From Flectonema sp. DT1601 (Eukaryota > Euglenozoa > Diplonemea > Diplonemida > Diplonemidae), in the NCBI GenBank assembly GCA_964019425.1, contig OZ025794.1:186001-250000 (forward strand): a stretch of DNA of 64,000 nt, read 5' to 3'. Under the pieces are notes generated by a model. The model had not been told where the DNA came from. It ran no database searches and saw nothing but the letters and a program-made list of their open reading frames with translations. Below, piece after piece: positions 53,437-63,434 of the stretch (positions are counted from its first letter, which is position 1; the number at the start of each line of letters is the position of its first letter). A program made the position numbers and the translations under genes.

Positions 53437-54363
53437 GTTAATCTTTTTAATGACCCCTCCCCACCTCCCCCGTTATTATGGGCCTGTGATGTGAATATGA
53501 ATAATTATTTATTAGAAAACTGATTAGTTTCAATGGACGGTATCAAAAAAAAAAAAAAAAAAAGGGAAAAGGGAAAGGGAAAAGGGAAAGGAAGGGAAGG
53601 AAAAAAAGAGAGTAAGTTGTCGAAGGTATTTCTCGACCAACAGAAGATTACCAAAAGTGACAAGACACAATAAACAGATACAAAACCCCACAACATTTCG
53701 TATCGTACATCATCGTCATCGACATAGCAAACTAAGGAGGATAAGAGCAACAAGGCAACAGCAACGTAAGTAGACCCAACGTAAGTAGACCCAACGTAAG
53801 TAGACCCAACGTAAGTAGACCCAACGTAAGTAGACCCAACGTAAGTAGACCCAACGTATTGATTCGTTAGGATGACGTTATATTTTATTCTATTTATTTA
53901 CGAAGCCTAGGAAGCCAAAAGTTAGGGTAAAGCTCAACAGATCGCTCCCCGAAAGTGTTTTGGAAAACAACAACAATTTCAGAATATCGCAGTCAAATAC
54001 ACAAACAGTAATTCAGAGAGAGGAGAGAAGGAAGAAGAAAAAATAAAACGCTGCATTATAATTATAATTGGTAACCAATTCCCTTACAGAGAAACAGCGA
54101 GTTATGTCAAAGGTCAGAACCGCACTCACTTCTGCAGTACTTTTTGTACGAGCCGCTAACAGAAAGAACTTATAACCAGTCTGCACCCACTACAATAATT
54201 TAAAAAAAAAAAAAAATACAACACCAGTTTAGTTTTTGGTTTGTTTCATATAATTAAAAAAAAAAAAAAAAAAATTGACGCTACAACTCATTGTAAACAG
54301 CAACATAACAGTTGACAGATGTTTGTTCATGGTGAATGACTTGAGTATGGGATGCATAAATAA
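53437..54363. other. Intergenic region with a 15-bp tandem repeat
   Basis: No gene. Contains GGGAAA-rich sequence (53562-53600), the 15-bp tandem array and A runs. Lies between the PH-like gene and the 3' end of the oxygenase gene. Confidence 0.6.
53762..53858 (+). repeat. 15-bp tandem repeat, about 6.5 identical copies
   Basis: Unit CAACGTAAGTAGACC, six full identical copies and a partial one. On the plus strand each unit contains GTAAGT, a consensus donor, probably by chance. Function unknown. Confidence 0.95.
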
Positions 54364-55866
54364 TTAAAGCTTAACAAAAGTTGTTATATTATCCGGTACG
54401 AATAGATTGTGAAGACCGAAATTAACCGTAATTGGATTTATTATCTTCGCAATTAATTTCATAGTGTGAGCGTCTAAAACTGCTACGATCGATTGTTTTT
54501 TACAAATGTTAATAGACGGAACTAATAAGATACCATCGTCTTCTATCATTGAAGATGGATTTTTAACAAAAACAGGTTCAGATGCCGTCCAATCTGATGA
54601 ACATTCCCAATCGAAATGATGACCAGAAGTTAAATCAATTTTTGAAATACCCCATTGGTCTGGATTGGTAACTCCATATAAATAATTATACTTCGACTCC
54701 AACAGTCGAGGATTACAACACGGAAATTCAAATATTCGATTCGACAGTATTTTTTGTTTTACAATTTTTTTTTTTAAATCTATTTCGTATCTAATAATTC
54801 CAGATACCACTGGTTTTGTCACCAAACTATCACAGTCAGAGAATGACATATCCATCGTGATATTACGATTTGTGTCGTTGAATGAATTTGATATGTGAAA
54901 AATCATCCCCGGACTCTCTCCTTTTAAGTCTTTTTCAACAACCTCTCCAGTCTTCTTATCCCAAATAATAAACTCAACAGGCGTGTCTTTGAATTCGTAC
55001 ATTTCAAAAAAAGCTACATCACCTCCACTCAATCGATCAAAATTTAATTTTTTTGATGTGCAAATACCTATTAAGTAGTCGCTACAAACAGCCATGCTAT
55101 GCATGTATGAAGGTCGGCATGAGAGTGGTGCTGATTTTCTTGATAACCAATTGAATTGTTGGAGTGGAAATGTCGTAAACGGTTTCATTGGAAATTCAGA
55201 TCGTCCCTTGAATATTGTGTAGCCTGCCTCGAACGTGTTATCTGGTGAAATCGCTTTTAAATAAGTTGCGATATGATAATCACCTTCTTGGGTTGGTTCA
55301 TACAGATAGTGGGCACACGTTGTAAAAACTTTTCCATTTTTTTTATCGAAAACTTGTTTTCCCGGAAGCGTTTTTAGTTGCTTTTGATTCCCCAGAGTCT
55401 CTGAATCCATCACAATGACTTCACCTTCAGGGAATTCTGAAGCCGCTGCTATTTTATTTTCTCCAAGCAACCAGATATTAACATTCATATTCCCCGATGT
55501 GATTCCTTCCTTGCCAGCTTTCTTTAATAACTTTGAGTCAACCTTCTTATGAGTGACTGTGTTCTCCCATCCCCGAGCTCCACTTTGAAGAGCGTGGTAC
55601 GCTTCACTTCTTACGAACTTGTTGCTAAAGCTAACTTTTTGATCTTTTATTTTCCATCCAACAACGTGTGCCAACCCATCGAGTAGTGTTGCGTCATCGT
55701 GAAAAGCTCCACCAGCTTGTCTGTACAATGTTCCCGATAAGTACGTAGGAAGACATCCCTCGATTTCACAAGGGACAGATGTGAGTTCTTCCTTTACATC
55801 CTCGTAGCCATAAGGTCTAGAGATAGAATCAATTTGGTCAACTACTGATTTTAGAACGCGGGTCAT
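54364..55866 (-). CDS. Carotenoid cleavage oxygenase (RPE65/BCO family)
   Basis: 500 residues, no breaks. The four iron-binding histidines are all visible: His186 (CAHYLYEP), His256 (RPSYMHSM), His324 (MIFHIS) and His486 (FGLHNLF). The second-shell Glu430 (SEPVFVKNP) is also present. Other signatures are GTLYRQAGGAFHDDATLLDG, DGLAHVVGW and FDRLSGGDVAFFEMYEF. The layout is closer to the animal RPE65/beta-carotene oxygenase group than to plant NCEDs. The family cleaves carotenoids or apocarotenoids with O2, often to give retinal. No signal or transit peptide is obvious, so cytosolic or membrane-associated. A TTAATTAG acceptor lies 12 nt upstream of the ATG. Confidence 0.92.
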   Translation of the reverse strand: MTRVLKSVVDQIDSISRPYGYEDVKEELTSVPCEIEGCLPTYLSGTLYRQAGGAFHDDATLLDGLAHVVGWKIKDQKVSFSNKFVRSEAYHALQSGARGWENTVTHKKVDSKLLKKAGKEGITSGNMNVNIWLLGENKIAAASEFPEGEVIVMDSETLGNQKQLKTLPGKQVFDKKNGKVFTTCAHYLYEPTQEGDYHIATYLKAISPDNTFEAGYTIFKGRSEFPMKPFTTFPLQQFNWLSRKSAPLSCRPSYMHSMAVCSDYLIGICTSKKLNFDRLSGGDVAFFEMYEFKDTPVEFIIWDKKTGEVVEKDLKGESPGMIFHISNSFNDTNRNITMDMSFSDCDSLVTKPVVSGIIRYEIDLKKKIVKQKILSNRIFEFPCCNPRLLESKYNYLYGVTNPDQWGISKIDLTSGHHFDWECSSDWTASEPVFVKNPSSMIEDDGILLVPSINICKKQSIVAVLDAHTMKLIAKIINPITVNFGLHNLFVPDNITTFVKL

Positions 55867-57902
55867 GTTTAGATTATTCTAATTAAGGAAATAACAACAT
55901 CAGTAGGAAACTCACGACACAAGTGACTAATAACGTTACTATAGGCTAACACAGGCTAACACAGGCTAACACAGGCTAACACAGGCTAACACTCCGTTAA
56001 CGACGTACATTCTCTACATTATAATCGAAAGGGGGGTAAGATAAGTATAAAAACCGATAATTCCATCTACAGTCCAGTTCAAACGATATCAAGGAGGGCA
56101 ATAGCAGTGGAGGAGGGCAGGGCAGAGAAACAGTAGTTTTGTTGGTTTTGTGGAATACATTGGACTGCTAAGTATTCCGAAGATTTTTTTTTTTTTTAAA
56201 TCTTTTTTTTTTTTTTTTTTTGTTTAGTAGTGTTTGTATTTTCCTCCCCACCTGTAAACTGTCTCACAAGACTTCATTTAAAACTAAAGTTTTTCAATAT
56301 TCGATGTTAAAGCAACCAAATAAGACAACAGAGCAATCCTTCTTGCAGAACCAATTACATGAGGGGATGGGTGTCAAGCAGCACAAACCTGCTCAACTTC
56401 CCATTGGCGGATGCAATCTATTATTTTTTTTTCCTGTTCTTCCTGCTTCTGTCCAGATAGGGTTTTTTTCTTTTTTTTTTTCTTTTTTTTCATTCTAATG
56501 ACAATGGTTGCTTTCAGCAAAAAAAAAAAAAAAAAAAAGAGCAACCAGATTCGGTAGTTGGTGAGGGGAAAAGGGTGGATCTAATGGAGAATTCTAGAGG
56601 GAGAAAGAAAGAAAATGAAAAATAGAACCTTGAAAAGTCCTTTATCAACCACAACATGCTGTTTTTTACTCTCAGATTTCCTTGTTCTTTTTTTCTTTTT
56701 TTTCTGGTGCTGATAACTTGTATTCAGCAGTTCGGAAGTATAAAAATTTTCCCTTTTAATTTGGAATTTTGATTTGATTTAATTGTTCTTTTTTTTTTCA
56801 AAAAACTGAAAACCAACCTGATGAAGATTTAGCTGTGTTTTCTACGGGAAAAAAAAAAAAGGAAAGGAAAGGAAAGGAAAGGAAAGTAAAAAACAGACAT
56901 TCGAAGCAGTCATCATGGAGAAAGGGGGAAACGAACGGAAATAGGTTTTTTTTTTTTTTTTTTTTTTTTTTTAAGCTTTTTTTTTTTTTTTTGGCTCGGG
57001 AGAGAGAGAGAGAGAAAAGAGAAGAAAAAAAAGTAGGTCCTCAAAAGGACAGATGAAAAAAATCTAAGATAAATTCTAATGAAGAAGAAAGAGATTGGGA
57101 AGGAAAAAGGGAGACAAAAAAAAAAGGGCAATCAAATTACACGAAATCTCCAACCTTCAGTTGTTCACAAGCTAACTGAGATTTGTAATCTTTCGGGAAC
57201 TCGGATCACCCATTTTTCTCATTTATTATTTTTTCTTCTTTTTTTTTTTTTTTTTTTTAAATTTTATTTGGTGATAAATGTGATCGCTATCGTGTTATTA
57301 TTATTTTTTTTTATTTTAATTTTTCTAATGGTTTGGTCACGATGCACTGTGATTAAATAGATATGTCTATTTAACGACATTATCAAAGCTTTTTTTTTTT
57401 TTTTTTTTCCCTTCAGGAAGAGGACGACAGCAACTTCACGTTCCTCATTTCTTAAAACCCCCGTGTCCAAACCATTGTCTTTCTCAATAAGAAAATAAAA
57501 AAAGAGAGTAGCAGCTTCGTCTTTTTTTTTTTTTTTTTTTTTTTTTTGTTCACAATTAGCGTCACTGTATTTAGAGAGGATGTCTATAGGTTAAAGTGTT
57601 GGGGGAAAATAGTTAAACAGGCATGAAGCAATTTTAATCAAATAAATAGTCTTTAGAAACATGTACAAGATTAATACATGAATGCAACACACAAGACTAT
57701 CTTATAAATCGCCATTATCATTTCCTCTTCAAATGGGGAAAAAGAAAATTTGAAAAAAAGATAAATATTTCTATGGGGAAGTGTGAATGAAAAAAAAAAA
57801 AAAAAAAAAAAAGTGGGAAAAGGGGTGGGCGGAACGTCTGTAGAGAGGTCTGTGATTTTATATTTTATTTTATTGTTTTTTATTGGTTTTTTTTTTTTTT
57901 TT
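55867..57902. other. 2-kb gene-free region
   Basis: No supported gene. Oxygenase leader at the low end, a 10-bp tandem array at 55943-55992, an AGG/AAAGG-rich stretch near 56860-56885, and very long T runs (56946-56973, 57519-57547). Confidence 0.6.
55943..55992 (+). repeat. 10-bp tandem repeat, five copies
   Basis: Unit AGGCTAACAC repeated without change. It contains CTAAC followed by ACAGG across units, resembling a branch point and acceptor on the plus strand, but all genes are on the other strand. Lies 77 bp upstream of the oxygenase start. Confidence 0.92.
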
Positions 57903-59777
57903 TTAATTGCACTCAAAATAATTACCTCCCTGCTGCTGAACCTGAAACGCATGCTGCGGTTGCTGAGGTTGCTGAGGCTGTTGAGGCTGTTTTTGTTGAT
58001 GACCACCAAGACCAGACTTCTCTAGTCTAGATATAATATGCTTACCATAATTATATCTTCTGAGAGTAGCAAGATGTGGTCTAATGTGGTCGGTGATCAC
58101 TTTCTGGTGACGATCTCCACTGCAGTCAAGCATCTTTTGAACGACATAATTGGCATACGGATCCTGAACCATTGCAAGTAGTCCAGTCATCCCATCAAGT
58201 GTTGAGTATTGTAGGAGTTCTACTAATAAATCATCACGTACGGTAGTACTTCCGTATTCAAACATCTTCTCAACTACATTTGATGAAAACTTTCCTTTTG
58301 CTAATGCTAAGACGTTTCCTCTCAATTTCAAATACAGATGCTGTCTGTGACTATCTCCTCCATTGATAATAACATGCTGAACAACATAATTTCCATATCT
58401 ATCTCCAACAAGAAGATCAACAGACTCTAACACTTCTTGATTGATTGGCTCAACCTCTGCTGATCCTCTACAGTACTCTAATAAACGCTGAATAACTCTG
58501 CATCCATAAGCATGAACTGCTAACACGTGAACGTTATTCTTAAACGCATTGACAATAAAATCAACTCTACGAGGCATTGCTTCGATACACTTTTGAATAA
58601 CATGATTACCGTTTTGATCTTGAACACAACGAGGAACATGACCACACAGTTCAGCAATTATTAAGTCTCTATATTCTGGTTTAATTACTTCTAAAGCTTT
58701 CTGAATTACACGACAACCATATGGTGACAGAGTGAGGTTGAGGATATTCCCACGAAGTTTTTCAGACAATATAAAAACTTGATCTGGTAGTCCGTGTTCA
58801 AACATCTTTTGAATAACGTAATTACCAAACATGTGAGTCATCAAGTCCGATACCTCTGGTTCAATTTCCGCAAAGAGAAGCATCTTTTCATCATCAGAAC
58901 AACCAAGATCTAATCGTCTCTGTAAGGTACGAGATCCAGTATGGTCGCGTGAAATTTCTAACACTCTTCCTTTAATTGAACTAATGTCTATTAATCCAGC
59001 TTCCCAGTCTGCTTGCTGTTGTTGAAGAGCAGTCATTACTGCTGGAGATTCCTTAGAGAATTGATTATTAATAAGAGACATCGATGGTACTGATGATCTT
59101 AGAACATTTTGTTGTTGTTGCTGTTGTTGTTGCTGTTGCTGACCAAAGTAAGAGCTTTCTGGTACTCTTGTTTGTGGTTGCTGTTGTTGTTGTTGTTGTT
59201 GGTGTGGAGTAGGGACAGCCATGTACCCAACCAGTTTACCTTCATCCCAAACAGGGTACAGAGTTCCCGGATTCTGTTGTTGTTGCTGTTGTTGCTGCTG
59301 TTGTTGTTGACTGTGAACGTTGCTGCTATTAGTATCATACTGACTAACAAATTGATGCTGAGGCTGCTGCTGTTGCTGCAGTGGCTGTGCCTTTAAAACA
59401 CTTTGCTGACCGTAGTAATTACCCGCCACGTTAGGATGTGCTGACTGTGTTGGAATCTCATTCTCTTGATCTAATGGTTGCATGTCAGGTAGGTCTTCAC
59501 ATCCAACGTGTTCTGGGGTTAAAGTTTTATCAAATAAACTTTCACCCATTGCTAACTTTCCAAAACCAGGAGGAGGAGTACACGCTCCAAAGAATTGAAT
59601 ATCTTCAGTCAAGGCTAAACGTGTTGGGTTTGGAGTGCTGGCCTTCATTTTCCAACTAGTCCCCAAAACCCGAGGTGGTGTGCTTGCAATATCAGCATCC
59701 ATCGGTACTAACTCAGGAGGCTCTGACGACACTATTTGTGGAGTCCCCGCAGCAGGTAAACTGGCAACCACTGACAT
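57903..59777 (-). CDS. PUM: Pumilio/PUF RNA-binding protein
   Basis: 624 residues. The N-terminal 270 are disordered with several polyglutamine tracts. Eight PUF repeats run from about 275 to 600. The RNA-contact triplets read SR..Q, NY..Q, CR..Q, NH..Q, CR..Q, NY..Q, SN..E, NY..Q for repeats 1 to 8, the same as human PUM1. The predicted target in 3' UTRs is therefore UGUANAUA. Pumilio proteins repress or destabilise bound mRNAs. A final Q-rich tail follows (QQKQPQQPQQPQQ). The start is backed by a long C/T tract with CTTTCAG four nt before the ATG. Confidence 0.95.
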   Translation of the reverse strand: MSVVASLPAAGTPQIVSSEPPELVPMDADIASTPPRVLGTSWKMKASTPNPTRLALTEDIQFFGACTPPPGFGKLAMGESLFDKTLTPEHVGCEDLPDMQPLDQENEIPTQSAHPNVAGNYYGQQSVLKAQPLQQQQQPQHQFVSQYDTNSSNVHSQQQQQQQQQQQQNPGTLYPVWDEGKLVGYMAVPTPHQQQQQQQQPQTRVPESSYFGQQQQQQQQQQQNVLRSSVPSMSLINNQFSKESPAVMTALQQQQADWEAGLIDISSIKGRVLEISRDHTGSRTLQRRLDLGCSDDEKMLLFAEIEPEVSDLMTHMFGNYVIQKMFEHGLPDQVFILSEKLRGNILNLTLSPYGCRVIQKALEVIKPEYRDLIIAELCGHVPRCVQDQNGNHVIQKCIEAMPRRVDFIVNAFKNNVHVLAVHAYGCRVIQRLLEYCRGSAEVEPINQEVLESVDLLVGDRYGNYVVQHVIINGGDSHRQHLYLKLRGNVLALAKGKFSSNVVEKMFEYGSTTVRDDLLVELLQYSTLDGMTGLLAMVQDPYANYVVQKMLDCSGDRHQKVITDHIRPHLATLRRYNYGKHIISRLEKSGLGGHQQKQPQQPQQPQQPQHAFQVQQQGGNYFECN

Positions 59778-59781
59778 CTAA

Positions 59782-59818
59782 CTGAAAGTAGGGATGGGGG
59801 GAAGGGGGAGGGGTGTAT
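59782..59818 (-). promoter_or_regulatory. Acceptor-type splice site before the Pumilio gene
   Basis: Minus strand has ACCCCTCCCCCTTCCCCCC, ATCCCTACTTTCAG; only TTAG separates it from the ATG. TTAG itself could also serve. A leader this short is typical of trans-spliced genes. Confidence 0.6.
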
Positions 59819-60063
59819 CCTGGAATTCTATAAAATAATAACTCTAATAAAACCACACAATTCAAACAAAAAAAACAACTAACTCGCAGACCAGACGATC
59901 CATCTCTTGCATCGCGAAATACTGACTGAAACAGGAATATAATGGTACAGTTCAATCTGGATTATTATTAAAGACATCGTAATAAAGAATTGAGTAAAAA
60001 AACAAAAACTAATATTCGTCCTCATGAAAATGAGAAAATACAAAAATGAAAATGAAAGAAATA

Positions 60064-60843
60064 TTATCTACTTTGACCTCTTGAGAGTCTGTCAGCCATA
60101 TTTGCTTGAGCTGCAGTAGACAACCTGTTTATGACTGGTTCTGGTGTAAATTTTAGACGTAATCTACTAATGGCTGATTGTTTTGATTCAACCGACCTGT
60201 TAAAGAGACGTTGATTTGAGGCAACTTGTTCCGCCTCCGAAGTGAATTTATTTGACGGTTTTGTAGGAGGGAGATACTTATGAAGTAACCCTTCTCGTTT
60301 GACTTTTCGAGTTTCAACTTCACGAGTTGAAAATTTCAACCCAAGTTCCACTATTGCGCCTTCTTCTAATAGAAGTGGTTTAGGTACTTGGAGTTGTTCC
60401 TCGAGTTCCTGTTTCAGTTTTATTGTTGTCTCTTCTTTCTTTCTAAGCGCATCGAAGTAAAGCCTAGCAGTGGTTGCTTCAAGTTCTTCAGAACTTTTGA
60501 CTATTGTATCTCGCTGTGTTAGTTTTAGTTGACGTTCTTCTGCTTTGAGAGTTCGTCTTTGTAGTTCATTATAGAATAACCTGTCTACTAATTCTTTTTC
60601 ACCATCAGTGTCAAGTTGAAGGGCACTCTTTTTCCTTCTTTTCAATTCCAATTTCTCTGATTTGGTCATCATTTGACTACAAAACCGAAGTTCAGATTCC
60701 AATTTTTTTATTTTATTATTTCTCTCAGACAGTACGGCTGAGAACATCGACGCAGCATTGCTTTTTCCTCTCTTTCTTCCTCTTCTGATTGGTTGTAGTT
60801 TTCCTGGTCGCAATGCCGGAGCGTGCTGTAGTATATCAGTCAT
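60064..60843 (-). CDS. Coiled-coil protein with repeated LY/LF-x motifs
   Basis: 259 residues, charged, mostly helical. A short motif recurs three times: RLFYNELQRR, RLYFDALRKK, RLFNRSVESK. Each is an R-L-F/Y start followed by a basic helix. Similar repeats are common in proteins of unknown function from trypanosomatids and other flagellates. The N-terminus is basic (KLQPIRRGRKRGK). No membrane segments. Probably a structural or cytoskeletal protein; this is inference from composition. Upstream gap to the EF-hand protein is 703 bp. Confidence 0.7.
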   Translation of the reverse strand: MTDILQHAPALRPGKLQPIRRGRKRGKSNAASMFSAVLSERNNKIKKLESELRFCSQMMTKSEKLELKRRKKSALQLDTDGEKELVDRLFYNELQRRTLKAEERQLKLTQRDTIVKSSEELEATTARLYFDALRKKEETTIKLKQELEEQLQVPKPLLLEEGAIVELGLKFSTREVETRKVKREGLLHKYLPPTKPSNKFTSEAEQVASNQRLFNRSVESKQSAISRLRLKFTPEPVINRLSTAAQANMADRLSRGQSR

Positions 60844-61546
60844 GTAGGCAACCAGAGGGAGGATTTATTGAACTCTACCTCCCAACAGATATTTACTTCA
60901 ATGCCTGTATTATAAATAAATAAATAAGCTTTTGTATGTTTCAGACTTTAGAAATTCTTGTCGGTAGGACAAAAGAGAAATAAATAGAGGTAATAGGGGA
61001 AAAGTGTAAGTGCATATTTTTTATGTTTTTTTTTTTTTCTTTTTGTTAGAATTGTTTTATTCAAGATGGTTGTCATTCAATCAACAAGTAAAAAGTAAAA
61101 TAAATAAAAAAGGAGACGCCTCATGGGCCCCACCTCCTCTCCCCTTTTCGTATCATCGATATTATCAGTTATGGAAATAATGTGAAAAGAAAAAAAAAGG
61201 TTTCGTGTTGTAAAACACGACTAAACCATTTAGATAAAGCTGCCTTATATTTTGTTGATCGCAGACAGTATTACTGGCGGCGGGTTCTTTATCTGAATAG
61301 TTTCTTCTCCAATTTCATCAGCAAAAAAAAAAAAAAAAAAAAAAAACAGAAATGCTATTGCTGTAAAATGTTCAAATATCCAATCATTCTGTCGATGTGA
61401 TCTATCAGTACAAAGCCACAGTTTTAGCACCGAGGTTGGTTGGTTTTATAAGGTAAAGATCTTTTGAGAGATAAAAAAAATAAGAGAGAGAAAAGAATAA
61501 AAATAAAATGGTTGTACAAAAAAAAAAAAAAAAAAATACACGATTT
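60844..61546. other. Intergenic region with SINE-like copy
   Basis: No gene. Contains SINE-like A3, an A run at 61515-61536 and T-rich stretches. Confidence 0.6.
61229..61346 (+). repeat. SINE-like repeat A, copy 3
   Basis: Has TTTAGATAAAGC, CCTTATATTTTGTTGATCGC, AGACAG, TATCTGAATAGTTTCTTCTC and CATCAGC followed by a 24-nt A tail. The middle is diverged relative to A1 and A2. Confidence 0.75.
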
Positions 61547-63321
61547 TCACGAAGTCGCCTTCTCAGCCTGTTTTTGTGCAACGAAGGCACAAAACTCATT
61601 AAAGAGAACGTAGCCACCCTGTTATTGTTATTTTGGTCATTCTTCTTCTTTTTAAGATTGATAATAAAGAACAGAAATAATAATCATACCCCATTGGCAT
61701 CCATCTCATGAAATGCTTCTGCTGGATTATTAATACCGGGAATTGGACCGTGGTCAAGCTGTTATTTATTTATTTTATGTTTTTAAAGTCTCGTCTCATT
61801 GCTGTAAAATAAAACAATAAATCAACATACTAATTCTGCCTTCGTAATCCGTCTGTCGTCAGACTTGTCTATGTTGGCGAAAGAATTCCAAAGTTCATTA
61901 TATGCAACTATGTATTTTAAAAAGAATTTAAATTCTCTTTTACCAATCCAACCATTTCCAGACTTATCAGCAGCTTTGTATGCTCTCATGATTGCAGGTT
62001 TATTGTTTAGTTGTGGCCATAATTCAAGGATTCCTTTATCAAGTTCAGCAAGAGAGAGATGGCCATTCGCGTTTGGATCAAGTCTCTTAAACAATGCTAA
62101 TCTCTCTTGAGGAGTTGGGAATGGAAGTTGTTGTAACTTTGTTGGTAGCAGTGACCTTCTTGATGAAGAAATGGATTTTATTGAACCTCTACTACAAACT
62201 GATGAGTTACTGTTGATGGATGCATGTGGTGTGTATGAAGTTGCATTTTTTTGAGCAACTTTAAGAAGATGACCCATTTCTGAATCAGTTTTATTCTTCG
62301 CCATCCACATTGCGAATTCATCAAATAAAACATATCCACCTGAGTTACGATCCATTTGTCTAAAAGCACTTGCGGCTTCAACACTTGAAATTCCCAAAAC
62401 TGATGAGGCGTTGGTCAACTCATCTAATGTCACACGTCTGTCAGCGGAGGAATCAATTTTTGAAAATTTCATCCACATGTTGTTATAGTATTGTAGGAAT
62501 CGTAAGAAGTACTCAAACTCTCCTTTGGCAATGAATCCAGTTCCGTTTCGATCAGCGGCTTTGTACGCTCTCATTATCGCTGGTTTATTATTGAATGATG
62601 GCCACAACATGACGACACCTCTGTCAAGCTCTGCTAATGAAAGCATTCCATTACCATTTGGATCTAATTTCATAAACAACGCTTTTCTCTCTGCAGAAGT
62701 TGGATAGTTCAATTCTTTAAATCCAGTGATGCTGTTCGAAACACCAACACCAGGAAGTCTCAAATGATTACTTTTCTTTGTTCCACCTGCTTTTTGATGA
62801 CCCTTTACGTCGACAATAAATTTTAATTGTGTGTTGTGTTTTTCTCTTACTTGTTTTTTTAATTTTTCAGTTCGTTTTTCGAAAGTCATATTAGGTGAGT
62901 AGTAGTTTGAGTATGCTAATGAATCTCTAGTTTCTGGGTTTGTTCTGGTGAAGGTGAGTTCACTGGCGTCTTTAAATCTAATTTTGTACTTCAGAACTCG
63001 TTCCTCATGTGCATTCTCACGCGATATGGTATCTAATGCATCAACAAGGGTGCAGTTAATTGGGAGCGTGTGAACAACCCATTTCGCAAATGATGAATTT
63101 TTTAATTTCGGATTTGCGCTACTCCATTTATGACAGACAGGTCCGTTAGTTGAATGTAACCCCCAATCACCTCTCTTCGCTTCTTCAAAACTTGTAGTCG
63201 GCTCATCACTCACAGCACCTTTCTTCGATGTTTTCGGCAGCGTTAGAACAGCGTAATTGAGTGGTGCCTTTTCCCTGATATCTCCTAATTTCCCATATGG
63301 AAGGTCCAGGTGGCTTACCAT
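61547..63321 (-). CDS. EF-hand protein with two flagellar-calcium-binding-like modules (three exons)
   Basis: Exons 61831-63321, 61690-61758 and 61547-61618 give 543 residues. The first 205 residues are unrecognised. Two modules follow, each with four EF-hands in the FCaBP/calflagin order. Module 1 is about 215-355 (LDPNGNGMLSLAEL, AADRNGTGFIAKGEF, IDSSADRRVTLDEL, MDRNSGGYVLFDEF). Module 2 is about 408-540 (LDPNANGHLSLAEL, AADKSGNGWIGKREF, IDKSDDRRITKAEL, MDANGGGYVLFNEF). The fourth hand of module 2 is assembled only after the two small exons are joined. In trypanosomes such proteins sit on the flagellar membrane. The start lies only 113 bp from the upstream gene, with a T run in the gap. Confidence 0.92.
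61619..61689 (-). other. Intron 2 of the EF-hand gene
   Basis: Donor AATGGG/GTATGA, acceptor AATAACAG/GGT, 71 nt, phase 0. Joins MDANG to GGYVLFNEF, completing the last EF-hand. Confidence 0.92.
61759..61830 (-). other. Intron 1 of the EF-hand gene
   Basis: Donor GAATTA/GTATGT, acceptor AATAACAG/CTT, 72 nt, phase 0. An earlier CAG would give an immediate stop, so the second acceptor is used. Confidence 0.9.
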
Positions 63322-63401
63322 TATTATTATTATTTTTTTTTAAATTGTTACTTTTTTAAAGAAATAAAAAACATAAGATTTTTGACAGAACGCAAGATAT
63401 C

Positions 63402-63432
<31 letters not shown>

Positions 63433-63434
63433 GG
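63322..63434. other. 113-bp gap between two minus-strand genes
   Basis: Too short for a typical promoter. The plus-strand A run (T run in the coding sense) at 63401-63428 may be the polypyrimidine tract for processing the downstream EF-hand mRNA. Confidence 0.5.

Noticed and set aside
53762-53858. CRISPR-like array
   Set aside because: Units are directly adjacent, without spacers; it is a simple tandem repeat in a eukaryotic genome.
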